Shown in pieces: positions 30,978 to 39,912 of a DNA stretch of 64,000 bases. Source of the stretch: JAIQFF01 sp963725615 (GTDB lineage Bacteria; Acidobacteriota; Terriglobia; Terriglobales; Acidobacteriaceae). The stretch spans positions 36,653-100,652 of the forward strand of contig CAVRZO010000005.1 in assembly GCA_963725615.1 (NCBI GenBank). Reading direction: 5' to 3'. The notes under the pieces were generated by a model. The model was not told the origin of the DNA. It searched no databases and worked only from the letters and a program-made list of their open reading frames with translations. The position numbers and the translations under genes were made by a program. The first letter of the stretch is position 1, and each line of letters opens with the position of its first letter.

Positions 30978-33528
30978 TGAGGACGAGTCTGCGAAATGGG
31001 GGCAAGTTGCAGTGCTGGCTGTGCGCCTGGATTGTGGTCAGTCTGACGCCGGAGAACCTGCCTTTTGTGCCGCTCAGCAGACGCAGACACAGGGCGGGAA
31101 TAGAGGAGACGCGAAGAATCCTCCGCGCAGCAGGAAAAAAGCGCAAGATCCCACGGACGCTCGACCATGGGGGAAATTGACACGCGCCTCAGCGGGTCTG
31201 GCAAGGATTTCGTGCTGGACCAGAAGCACATCTGGACTAGTCCGGCCCGTCTTCGATTCTCGGACACGGAATGGCTGGTGCCGCTGGCGGGTATCTCGAC
31301 GGGATTTTTTGTGACCGACCGCGACGTCAGCCGCACTTGTCTCATGTCCCAAACACCGTCAGCCGCTACAGCAACTATTCGAATGCTGGCATCGGCGCGC
31401 TGGTCGGCAGTGCGGCCGGTCTGTGGTTGTTAAGCTTTCCCTCTCACAACGAACATTGGCGGGAGACGGGCCTGCTGGCGGGCGAAGCCGCGATGAACAG
31501 CTTGTTGACCGTCGAAGCATTCAAGTACACGCTGAGGCGTGAGCGCCCCCTCCAAGGGGAGGGCGCCGGCCAACTTTTTCAAGGGGGGACGTCGCTTCCG
31601 TCGGAACACGCGGCGGCAGCATGGGCAGTCGCCGGAGTGATCGCGCACGAGTATCCCGGTCCGCTTCCCAAACTGTTCGCGTACGGCCTGGCTTCGGCCG
31701 TGAGCTACTCCCGCATTCGCGGAGTGCAACACTTCCCCTCCGATGTCTTCATTGGCGGGATCATGGGAAATCTGATCGCACAGCAAATTTACAGCCGGCA
31801 TCATGATCCAGAGTTGGGCGGGGATAGCTGGACCTCGGTCAGCGATTGGTTTCGCAAAACCCGCACCTCTCCGGAAAATTGGGGATCACCGTATGTCCCT
31901 CTGGATAGCTGGGTTTATCCCGCGTTTGACCGCTCGCGGCCTTTGGCCTGATTGACAGCGGATTTGCCGGCATGCGGCCTTGGACCCGCCGCGAGTGTGC
32001 CCGCCTCGTTAGTGAAGCGGAAGATCGCAGGTGGAGGTCGATGCCGACGATAGCGACCGGCAGGGCCTGGTGAGCGAACTGGAGGGCGAATTCCGCCCGG
32101 AAATTCAAGCCAGCGAAGACAGCGAAAACGCGGCCTTTCGCGTCGAGTCCTTATACTCGCGGGCTGAGTATATTTCCGGAACGCCGATTCGCGACGGCTA
32201 CCACTTTGCGCAGACTCAAATCAATGATTTTGGACGACCCTACGGCCAGGGCTGGAACACCGCAACCGGTTTCTCCTCTTACTCCACAGAAGGCCGGTGG
32301 GTAGCCTATCTTCGCGGTGAATGGCAGAGTGCCGGGATTGCCTCCGTTCTCCCTGGCTGCCCGCGAAACCATTGGGCAAGTAGACCACATCGAGCAGCCG
32401 CCTCCCGGCACTCCGGTGCCCTCTGTCAGCCAGTTCCAGCTACTGGATGCCTACGTTGGTCTGATGTTCTCGAACTGGCAGGTCACGTTCGGGCGCCAGA
32501 GCCTGTTGTGGGGCCCGGGTGACGGTGGGCCGCTGATGTTGAGCGACAACGCCGCCCCGCTCAACATGTTCCGGATTAATCGGGTCACGCCGTTCAAGTT
32601 GCCCAGCATACTGGGTTGGCTAGGACCTTTGCGGCTCGAGTTTTTTCTCGGGCAGCTGGAAGGACATCAATTGTCAACGGCATCACGGGGAGCTACGGCA
32701 GCTTTCTTCACACTCTCCACCCTCAGCCCATGATTCATGGCGAGAGATTCACCTTCAAGCCGACTCCGAATTTCGAATTCGGATTTTCCCGGACCGGGAT
32801 TTTTGCCGGAGAGGACGTTCCTTTCACGCTGCACGCCTTGAAAACAGCCTTTTCAGTCGGGGAAGCCGGCCGGGAACCCCGGATCCGGGCGATCGACGAT
32901 CGGGACTGGACTGGACTTATCGGGTACCCAAGCTGCGCGACTGGGCCACGTTCTATGGCGATGCCTTTGCCGACGACCAGATTTCCCCCATTGCATACTT
33001 CGATCGCTCCGCCATTCGCGCCGGTCTTTTTTTCTCGCATATGCCACTAGTTCCGAAGCTCGATCTGCGGGTCGAAGGCGTCTACACCGATTTGCCTGCA
33101 GGAGGAGCCCTAAGCCACGGCTTCTTCTACTCCAATGTCCGCTATCTGAACGGTTACACCAACCAGGGACAATTGCTCGGCAGCTGGATCGGACGAGAGG
33201 GACAGGGTGCAGAGGGATGGGCAAACTATTGGTTTGGTACGCGTAATCGGCTGCAGTTCAACTATAGACACCAGAAGGTAAGTCATCAGTTCATCCCGGA
33301 GGCGGCACGCTGACTGACGTTGGGGTGCGCAGTGATTATTGGCTGCGTCCAAATCTCGGCCTGTCGGCATGGGTCCAATACGAACGCTGGTTGTTCCCTG
33401 TGATTCAGCCCAACTTCTCCCGCAATGTGACGGCCGGGGTTGAGGTGCAGTTTCAGCCTCAAAAACTGTTTCGACGCTCTCCGGACAGTCTGGTAGACAA
33501 TCCGTCTCGAATCGGAGGTCGGCCATGA
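30977..33528 (+). CDS. PAP2 phosphatase-Wzi capsule assembly fusion protein, heavily frameshifted
   Basis: This is a protein of about 850 residues reconstructed across roughly nine indels (near 31040, 31170, 31335, 31940, 32025, 32350, 32680, 32925 and 33310). After a signal-like start (LQCWLCAWIVV) comes a PAP2 domain with all three motifs: KYTLRRERP, PSEHAAAAWAVAG (Glu for the usual Gly) and SRIRGVQHFPSD. It runs directly into PYVPLDSWVYPAFDRLAAFG and MRPWTRRECARLVSEAED, the usual N-terminus of Wzi-type proteins, then barrel strands such as SNWQVTFGRQSLLWGPG, PKLDLRVEGVYTD and LSAWVQYERWLFPV. Wzi barrels hold capsule on the outer membrane, while PAP2 enzymes recycle undecaprenyl pyrophosphate. 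No stop or start separates the two parts once frames are joined. Confidence 0.72.
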
Positions 33529-33701
33529 AAGCCCGAGGCCATGTTTTCTTCGACTTCACCGATGTCGTGATTGATTGCGTGTTCAATCTTGCTTCTGCTG
33601 CGCGCCGGAATCACCACCAACAAGCGATTTCACGGGGTGCGAAGAGCGGAATTCTTCGCAACATGTTCCAGCTCGCTCTGCAGTCGTGCGTTTCTCTTTG
33701 A
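33525..33701 (+). CDS. small ORF (58 aa) overlapping the end of the PAP2-Wzi gene
   Basis: The ATG overlaps the TGA of the preceding gene (ATGA), the coupling used throughout this window. It encodes 58 residues starting MKARGHVFFDFTDVVID, with no recognised domain and no hydrophobic signal. It may be a chance frame or the remnant of a further operon gene. Confidence 0.25.
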   Translation: MKARGHVFFDFTDVVIDCVFNLASAARRNHHQQAISRGAKSGILRNMFQLALQSCVSL

Positions 33702-33924
33702 CGAACTGGGATTTTGAATTCGGTCTTCTTGGGCAGTATCCGGTTCGGGGGAATCGATTTAGATCACATGCACCCTGGGGGTGAGAGGGCGAAGCTGTGC
33801 AGAGGAGGCGTTCAGAGATGGTTTGGCATGGGCGCATAATTGGGGAGCTGACGGTCTCGGAGGAATCGGCTGGTTATTCTCGGTATGTCACAAACCTCAT
33901 CTCAAATAAGCGCCACGAGGTGAA
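33702..33924. other. gap before the intact EPS operon
   Basis: Together with the doubtful small ORF, about 396 bases separate the PAP2-Wzi gene from the intact operon. No gene is supported in this gap. The purine stretch CGAGGTGAA directly before ATG 33925 is a likely ribosome site. This is also where the dense frameshifting of the left part stops. Confidence 0.45.
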
Positions 33925-34641
33925 ATGAACATCCACGCAGCTTACCGTCCTTTTTTGCGCTACTTTCGTAGTAAGCGTATGGCTGAGTTTCAGCGGTTGT
34001 TCGGTATCACACCGCAAACCAGGATTCTGGATGTCGGTGGGACCATTGCGACTTGGTCGCTCTCTGCCCTTCGTCCTAAGGTAACCCTGCTAAACCTGTC
34101 CCCTTCGAGGTTTGACGGCAGAGATATGCAATGCGTAGTTGGGGATGGACTACAGTTGCCGTTCAAGGACGGTGCTTTCGACGTGGTATTCAGCAACTCA
34201 GTGATCGAGCATCTTGGAGATTGGGGTATGCAACAGAATCTAGCGCGCGAGATCGTCAGGGTGGGACGTTACTATTACGTACAAACACCCAATCGCTGGT
34301 TCTTCTTGGAACCTCATCTGATGACGCCGTTCATCCACTTCTTGCCCAGGAGTTGGCAGCGGCGGATGCTTCGCAATTGCACGGTTTGGGGCCTGGTCAT
34401 GCGGCCGACCGCCCAGCAATGTGACCAATTCCTGAAAGAAGTTCGATTGCTGTCGGTGGCGGAAATGGAATTGCTCTTTGCCGATGGGAAGATTTTGCGG
34501 GAAAAGGTCGCGGGGATGACCAAATCAATTATCGCGGTCCGACCCCCTTCCCGGCCCTTCCCAGAGACATCCCCAGTGATCACGAATGTCGGCACCCTCC
34601 CAGAAAGCAGCTTGTCGGGCCGTGCTTACCAGAACGAGTGA
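33925..34641 (+). CDS. class I SAM-dependent methyltransferase
   Basis: This intact 238-residue methyltransferase is the first gene of the right-hand EPS operon. Motif I reads ILDVGGTIATWS, a variant lacking the usual GxGxG ending; VVGDGLQLPFKDGAFDVVFS and SVIEHLGDWGMQQNLAREIV are the post-motifs. The family variant with YYYVQTPNRWFFLEPHLMTP is common in glycan loci. The stop overlaps the next gene's ATG (34638), so it is coupled to the initiating sugar phosphotransferase. The target sugar is unknown. Confidence 0.82.
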   Translation: MNIHAAYRPFLRYFRSKRMAEFQRLFGITPQTRILDVGGTIATWSLSALRPKVTLLNLSPSRFDGRDMQCVVGDGLQLPFKDGAFDVVFSNSVIEHLGDWGMQQNLAREIVRVGRYYYVQTPNRWFFLEPHLMTPFIHFLPRSWQRRMLRNCTVWGLVMRPTAQQCDQFLKEVRLLSVAEMELLFADGKILREKVAGMTKSIIAVRPPSRPFPETSPVITNVGTLPESSLSGRAYQNE

Positions 34642-36161
34642 TGAAAAAACAGCGAGTGATCAAGGACAACATGCATCCTTCAGTCGGACTCGACAATCTC
34701 CCCAAAGAGGTGAAGAGCGGGATACGGGCTCTTGACGTGCGAGTAACCGAACCGGTTGAGAAGCCGCGCGCGGTGGCTCACTTCCGCCGGGTCATTACTG
34801 CTTGTGAAGCCGTCGCCGATCTCTTGACCATCACGCTGGCCGTGGCCCTGGGCTATTTGTTGTACTACGATCTCGCGCTCGGCAAGCGAATTCACTACCC
34901 CGCTCACGCCGTACTCGGCCTGGCATTCGGATTTGCCATCGTAATGGTCCTGATGCTGGATCGAGCGGGAGCCTACGGCCGCGGCGGCAGTCTGCTCCGG
35001 GTGAAGGAGACGGAACAGGTATTGCGCGTTTCTGCACAGGTGTTTCTGATTGTGGTTGCGGTCAGCTTTTTCAGCAGCTTCCTCTTCTCGCGTTGGCTCC
35101 TGGTGCTCTGCCTGACTCTGGTCCCATTCGCCCTATTCGTCGAAAAGACTTTCATGTATCTGCTGATACGGGCGCTTCACTCCAGAGGATACGGTATCGA
35201 GAAAGTATTGATATACGGCTCCGGGGCCACCGGGCGGCGCGTGTTTTCTGTTCTTAAACGGTCCCCGAAGCTGGGACTCGAGCCCGTTGCCCTGGTAGAT
35301 GATGATCCATCCAAAGCTGGTAGCACGGTTTTCGAGATGGGCTACGAGCGGCGGCGTTGCGCACCAGTACTCAAAGGACCGGTGACCCGGGAATTGATTG
35401 CCCGCCTGGGAGTGGACCTCGTAATCGTCGCTATCCCCTCCATCGGACGCGAACGGTTCGCCAGTACTGTAGAGGACGCGTTTGGGGCGAAAGCCAGAAT
35501 CTCTTTTGTTCCGAGTCATTTTCTCTCGTCGGACCCGTGGATCTGTTACCAGGACATTGACGGCGTCCTGCTGGCGTCCCTGGGAGGATCGCCACACCGT
35601 GTGGTCTACGAAGCCGTGAAGCGGGTCTGCGATTTCGCGGGATCTTTCGTTCTGCTCATCCTGGGATCTCCGGTCTTCTTGTTGATGAGCCTCTTGATCA
35701 AAATGGATTCGCCGGGTCCGGCATGGTTCCGCCAGGAGCGGGTGGGCAAGAACGGTGAACTTTTTAGCATGTACAAATTCCGCACCATGCACCAGAGGGC
35801 GGCTCCCTACGATTTCTCGCCCCGCGAGACCAACGATCCCCGGATCACTCGGGTTGGAAGGTTGCTTCGCCGTACGAGTCTGGATGAGTTGCCGCAACTC
35901 CTGAATGTTCTGCAGGGTAATATGTCGTTAGTGGGTCCACGGCCGGAGATGCCCTTTATTGTCGAACAGTACACGGAAAGGCATCGCCAGAGACTGCAAG
36001 TCAAACCCGGGCTTACCGGCTTGTGGCAACTCAGCGGAGACCGCGCCGTCTTCATTCACGAAAACGTCGAATACGATCTTTACTACATTCAGCACCGTAA
36101 CTTCTTTATGGATCTGGCTATCTTGCTGCATACGACAATTTTTGCGATGCGCGGAGTTTAA
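34638..36161 (+). CDS. polyprenyl glycosylphosphotransferase (WcaJ/WbaP-like initiating enzyme)
   Basis: This intact 507-residue enzyme attaches a hexose-1-phosphate to undecaprenyl phosphate and starts repeat-unit assembly in the inner membrane. It has an N-terminal block of four to five helices (ADLLTITLAVALGYLLYY onward), a cytoplasmic Rossmann-like part (VLIYGSGATGRRVFSVLKR, VALVDDDPSK), and the catalytic C-terminal domain with KRVCDFAGSFVLLILGSPVF, WFRQERVGKNGELFSMYKF, RRTSLDELPQLLNVLQGNMS, VGPRP and KPGLTGLWQLSG. It begins with an ATGA overlap. The first sugar (glucose, galactose or fucosamine) cannot be told from the sequence. Confidence 0.9.
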   Translation: MMKKQRVIKDNMHPSVGLDNLPKEVKSGIRALDVRVTEPVEKPRAVAHFRRVITACEAVADLLTITLAVALGYLLYYDLALGKRIHYPAHAVLGLAFGFAIVMVLMLDRAGAYGRGGSLLRVKETEQVLRVSAQVFLIVVAVSFFSSFLFSRWLLVLCLTLVPFALFVEKTFMYLLIRALHSRGYGIEKVLIYGSGATGRRVFSVLKRSPKLGLEPVALVDDDPSKAGSTVFEMGYERRRCAPVLKGPVTRELIARLGVDLVIVAIPSIGRERFASTVEDAFGAKARISFVPSHFLSSDPWICYQDIDGVLLASLGGSPHRVVYEAVKRVCDFAGSFVLLILGSPVFLLMSLLIKMDSPGPAWFRQERVGKNGELFSMYKFRTMHQRAAPYDFSPRETNDPRITRVGRLLRRTSLDELPQLLNVLQGNMSLVGPRPEMPFIVEQYTERHRQRLQVKPGLTGLWQLSGDRAVFIHENVEYDLYYIQHRNFFMDLAILLHTTIFAMRGV

Positions 36162-36228
36162 GAGTAGGGATTCGCCAGGTCGTTGAAGGTCCGTCTATGA
36201 GAGGCTTTGTCGTGCAGGAGCACACCCA

Positions 36229-37647
36229 GTGAGCGAAGCCAGAGATACCGTTACATCCGAACTCGATCGTTTGCCGACGCTGGTGGACCCTCCCGACAAC
36301 GGATCGCGGACAGGAGATCACGGTATTGGACCTAATCCTATATCTCCCATGAAAGTTTTGGAGCTTTTCTGGGAGCAGAGACGCTTCATCCTGCGTTCCG
36401 TCCTTGTTGCCTTACTGATCTTTGCAGTCGCGGCCTTTTTGTGGCCCAAACGCTACACGGCTACGACTCGGCTGATGCCGCCGAGCTACGGTACGAACTC
36501 AGCCATGGCCATGGCTATACCTGCGTTGACCGAACGCGAGGGTGCTGGCGGCGGCGCTGGGGGCGGCGGTGTCATGGGATTGGCCAGCCAGCTATTGGGC
36601 TTGAACACCTCTGGCGAGCTGTTTATCGGCGTGATTCAGAGTCGGACTGTCGAAGACCGAGTCATCGACAAACTCGGATTAATGAATGTTTATTGGGACC
36701 GGTACCTAGAGGATGCGCGGAAGCATCTGGAAAGCAATACCAACATCACGGTCGGACCCAGGACCGGCATCATCAGCATCGCGGTCACAGACAAGCAACC
36801 AGACCGGGCAGCTGCCATCGCCCGGGCCTATGTCACCGAACTGAACCAGATACTGGCGGAGGTAAACACCTCATCGGCACACCGGGAGCGTGTCTTCCTT
36901 GAGGAACGCTTGCAGGAGGTCAAACAACGGTCGGAGGCGGATTCGAAGGAATTCGCCCTCTTTGCCAGCGAGAATGCGGCGGTCGACATTCCCAGTCAAG
37001 CCAAGGCCATGGTGGCGGCGGGAGCAGAACTGCAATCGCAGATGATCGTGGCCCAGTCCGAATTGAAAGGACTGCAACAAATCTATACGGCAGACAATGC
37101 TAGGGTGAGAGCTGCACAGGCACGCTTCAACGAACTAAAGCGGCAAGCTGAAAAGTTCGGGGGAAAGGATGTCGATGCAACGAAGGACGAATCTCTGGCT
37201 CACAGTGAGCTCTATCCGTCCGTGCGGCAATTACCCCTTTTAGGCGTCAAATATCTGGAACTGTACCGCCGCACAAAAATTGATGATGCGGTTTTCGAAT
37301 TGCTGACGAAAGAGTACGAAATTGCAAAGCTGCAGGAGGCCCGGGAAATTCCCGTCGCGCAGGTGCTCGATACCGCAAGCGTACCGGAAAAGAAGTCCTC
37401 TCCCCACCGCCTCCTGATCATGCTGGTGGGAGCGCTCTTGGGACTTGTCTTTGCCTGCGCTTACTTGGTAGGCCGCCTGGCTTGGAGACAGACCGATGAT
37501 GGAGATCCGCGCAAGGTGCTCGTCCTGGAGATCTACTCGACGGCTGAAGCCTGGATTGAACGAACCCCTCTTCTCCGCAAGCTGCACGAGGGATCCCGGC
37601 GAGTTACCAACTGGCATCGTCCGTTTCCAAACGACACTCCGGAATAG
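36229..37647 (+). CDS. Wzz/GumC-type chain-length determinant protein without kinase domain
   Basis: This intact 472-residue polysaccharide co-polymerase has a first helix near residues 57-72 (VLVALLIFAVAAFLW), a long periplasmic coiled-coil region (residues about 75-370, with EERLQEVKQRSEADSKEF), and a second helix (LLIMLVGALLGLVFACAYLV, about residues 395-415) preceded by the Pro-containing ASVPEKKSSPHR motif. A Gly-rich insert (GAGGGAGGGGVMG) is seen near residue 105. No Walker A or Tyr-rich tail follows, so the BY-kinase half is absent. The start is GTG 36229 after CAGGAG. It should control polymer length together with the Wzy-like protein. Confidence 0.88.
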   Translation: MSEARDTVTSELDRLPTLVDPPDNGSRTGDHGIGPNPISPMKVLELFWEQRRFILRSVLVALLIFAVAAFLWPKRYTATTRLMPPSYGTNSAMAMAIPALTEREGAGGGAGGGGVMGLASQLLGLNTSGELFIGVIQSRTVEDRVIDKLGLMNVYWDRYLEDARKHLESNTNITVGPRTGIISIAVTDKQPDRAAAIARAYVTELNQILAEVNTSSAHRERVFLEERLQEVKQRSEADSKEFALFASENAAVDIPSQAKAMVAAGAELQSQMIVAQSELKGLQQIYTADNARVRAAQARFNELKRQAEKFGGKDVDATKDESLAHSELYPSVRQLPLLGVKYLELYRRTKIDDAVFELLTKEYEIAKLQEAREIPVAQVLDTASVPEKKSSPHRLLIMLVGALLGLVFACAYLVGRLAWRQTDDGDPRKVLVLEIYSTAEAWIERTPLLRKLHEGSRRVTNWHRPFPNDTPE

Positions 37648-37709
37648 TCGCGTGACCTTCTGTCGTCTCAGACTTACCCATTGATTTGTCTTCTCTAAAG
37701 CCACAACCC

Positions 37710-38534
37710 ATGCGCGCCAACACCTTTCAGTATTCGGAAGCTGCACCAGTCCAGAACGGGACTCTGGTACGGAGTATTAGACGTGCCCTGAGAAAAATGG
37801 TTCGAACGGTTGGATACGATCTGGTGCGATATCAGGGAGCGGCCTCGGAATATCCCCCTGATTTCAGTCCGCTGCACAACTCAATTGTTCGCAGGGTCCA
37901 GCCGTACACGATGACGTCGCCAGAACGCCTGTACGCTCTGATGGAAGCAGTGCAGTACATCGCCGTTTCAGGAATTCCGGGAAGCATCGTCGAATGCGGC
38001 GTCTGGAAAGGCGGAAGTATGATGGCTGCCGCTCTGATGTTGCGAGAACTGGAGCGCGCGGACCGGAAGCTCTATTTGTTCGACACCTTTGACGGCATGC
38101 CCAGGCCGAAGGCTATCGACGCCACCTTCGAGGGTGAGCCGGCCTCCGACATCTTCGAAGCCCTGAAAACCGGCGACGATTCGTCGGCCTACTGCCGGGC
38201 ACAATTTCAGGAAGTTCATGATGCGTTGGTGAGCACAGGCTACCCGCCAGAACGCATCTCCATGATCAAGGGAAAGGTTGAAGAAACCATACCGGGAAAC
38301 GCGCCGGATTCTATTGCTCTACTGCGTCTCGATACCGACTGGTACGAATCGACCCGACATGAATTGGAGCACCTATTCCCTCGTCTTTCCCCAGGAGGGG
38401 TCCTGATCATCGACGATTATGGCCACTGGCAGGGATGCAAGCGAGCGGTCGATGAATATTTTGGCAAAAACGAAGCGAGAATTTTTCTGGCCCGCATAGA
38501 CTATACCGGCAGGATCGGCGTCAAGATGCGATGA
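37710..38534 (+). CDS. TylF/MycF-family O-methyltransferase
   Basis: This protein of about 274 residues belongs to the macrocin O-methyltransferase family, which methylates hydroxyls of sugars in a metal-dependent way. Characteristic motifs are MTSPERLYALMEAVQYIAV, SIVECGVWKGGSMMAAAL, LYLFDTFDGMPRP, RISMIKGKVEETIP, LLRLDTDWYESTRHELEHL (metal-site Asp) and GGVLIIDDYGHWQGCKRAVD (second metal-site Asp pair). ATG 37710 is preferred; TTG 37686 would add 8 residues. It sits between Wzz and the Wzx flippase and so probably acts on the lipid-linked unit or the nucleotide sugar. Confidence 0.88.
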   Translation: MRANTFQYSEAAPVQNGTLVRSIRRALRKMVRTVGYDLVRYQGAASEYPPDFSPLHNSIVRRVQPYTMTSPERLYALMEAVQYIAVSGIPGSIVECGVWKGGSMMAAALMLRELERADRKLYLFDTFDGMPRPKAIDATFEGEPASDIFEALKTGDDSSAYCRAQFQEVHDALVSTGYPPERISMIKGKVEETIPGNAPDSIALLRLDTDWYESTRHELEHLFPRLSPGGVLIIDDYGHWQGCKRAVDEYFGKNEARIFLARIDYTGRIGVKMR

Positions 38535-38601
38535 CCCATGCGCGTCAGTGCCAGGGAAAAATCTTTTGTGCAGAACCGGGTTCGCGGGGCGCGCGGGAAT
38601 C

Positions 38602-39912
38602 ATGAGCGGAAGAAACAAGTTTGGCTTAATGACCGGAAGCGCGCTGGCTCGCAATGTGTTCTGGATGCTAAGCGGTGATGGCGTCCGCCTGCTTCTCCAA
38701 GCGGTCTACTTTGTTCTGATCGGACGGGCCCTAGGGGTCAGGGAGTTTGGCGCATTCGTCGGCGCCGTCTCGCTGGTGGCTCTGGTGGCTCCTTTTTCCA
38801 CCTGGGGTACCGGCTTCATCCTTCTTAAGGAGGTCGCCCGCGACCGCACCGCGTTCAGCAGGTGCTGGGGGACAGCACTCAGCGCGACTGCGGTTTTTGG
38901 CACAGTGCTGCTCTGCCTCGTGCTGTTGATTTCACACGTCGCCTTTGGAACTTCGGTGCCACTTGGAACGTTGCTGCTGGTGGCAGCTTCTGATGCGATT
39001 GTCGTCCGCTTGCTTGACCTGGCCACTCAGGCATTCATGGCCGTCGAAAATCTCCGCAAGGGCGCTGAAATTTATGTCGTATTGAGTGCCGGTCGAACTC
39101 TGGCTGCCGTCTACTTGAGCTTTGCAGTCCACTCTCCTACCGCGCAGTCTTGGGCCTTGCTCTATCTTTTAAGCGCAGTCGCGGCGGCGATCTACGGAAT
39201 CGTCGCAGTTAGCCGGTCCCTTGGCCTCCCCCGCATGGGACTGCGCCTTTCTCGTTCCGAATTCGAAGAGGGTTTCTACTTTGCCGTGAGTCAATCTTCA
39301 CAAACAATTTACAACGATCTGGACAAGACCATGCTGGTTCGACTGGGAGGATTGGAAGCAACTGGGATTTACGGTGCCGCGTATCGGATCGTTGACGCTT
39401 CCTTTGCCCCCGTAGGCGCTCTGACCCAAGCGACACTCGCCAGGTTCTTCCGGCATGGAGAAAAAGGCATTACAGGGAGTACACGATTGGCCCGGATGAT
39501 TCTGCCTTATGCCGCTGGCTACGGCTTGGTGGCGGCGGCGTCTCTCTTTCTAGCTTCGCCGGTGCTGCCTCTGGTGCTTGGAAAGGATTTCACTGCGGCA
39601 ACTTGGGCCTTGCGATGGCTGTCACCGCTGGTCTTTCTCAGATCCATTCACTATTTCCTCGCCAATTCGCTTTCGGGTGCGGGTCATCAGGGCCGTCGAG
39701 CACTGGTCCAGCTCGGGGTTGTCGGAATCAACGTTCTGTTGAACCTGTGGCTCATCCCAGCCTACTCGTGGCGGGGGGCAGCCTGGGCGAGTCTTGTTTC
39801 GGATGGCGCGCTGGTTCTAGGCCTGTTCGCAGCCATTCTTAGTTTGCAAAGGAGGGGCATGCTTCCGGGAGGCATGCCCGGGGTTAAAGCAGAAGCTAAG
39901 GTGGCGTTATGA
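38602..39912 (+). CDS. Wzx-type oligosaccharide flippase
   Basis: This intact membrane protein of about 436 residues has 12-14 predicted helices and belongs to the MOP/PST flippase superfamily, which moves undecaprenyl-linked repeat units across the inner membrane. It begins ARNVFWMLSGDGVRLLLQAV with LIGRALGVREFGAFVGAVS, the usual N-terminal signature, and has NDLDKTMLVRLGGLEATGIY and FLANSLSGAGHQGRRALVQL later on. ATG 38602 is preferred over GTG 38548, which adds 18 polar residues of no family character. It overlaps the polymerase gene by ATGA. Confidence 0.88.
   Translation: MSGRNKFGLMTGSALARNVFWMLSGDGVRLLLQAVYFVLIGRALGVREFGAFVGAVSLVALVAPFSTWGTGFILLKEVARDRTAFSRCWGTALSATAVFGTVLLCLVLLISHVAFGTSVPLGTLLLVAASDAIVVRLLDLATQAFMAVENLRKGAEIYVVLSAGRTLAAVYLSFAVHSPTAQSWALLYLLSAVAAAIYGIVAVSRSLGLPRMGLRLSRSEFEEGFYFAVSQSSQTIYNDLDKTMLVRLGGLEATGIYGAAYRIVDASFAPVGALTQATLARFFRHGEKGITGSTRLARMILPYAAGYGLVAAASLFLASPVLPLVLGKDFTAATWALRWLSPLVFLRSIHYFLANSLSGAGHQGRRALVQLGVVGINVLLNLWLIPAYSWRGAAWASLVSDGALVLGLFAAILSLQRRGMLPGGMPGVKAEAKVAL

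Noticed and set aside
27405..33528. Programmed ribosomal frameshifting as the cause of the many frame breaks
   Set aside because: Breaks occur in both directions, at unrelated sequences and many times per gene, without slippery heptamers that I could see.
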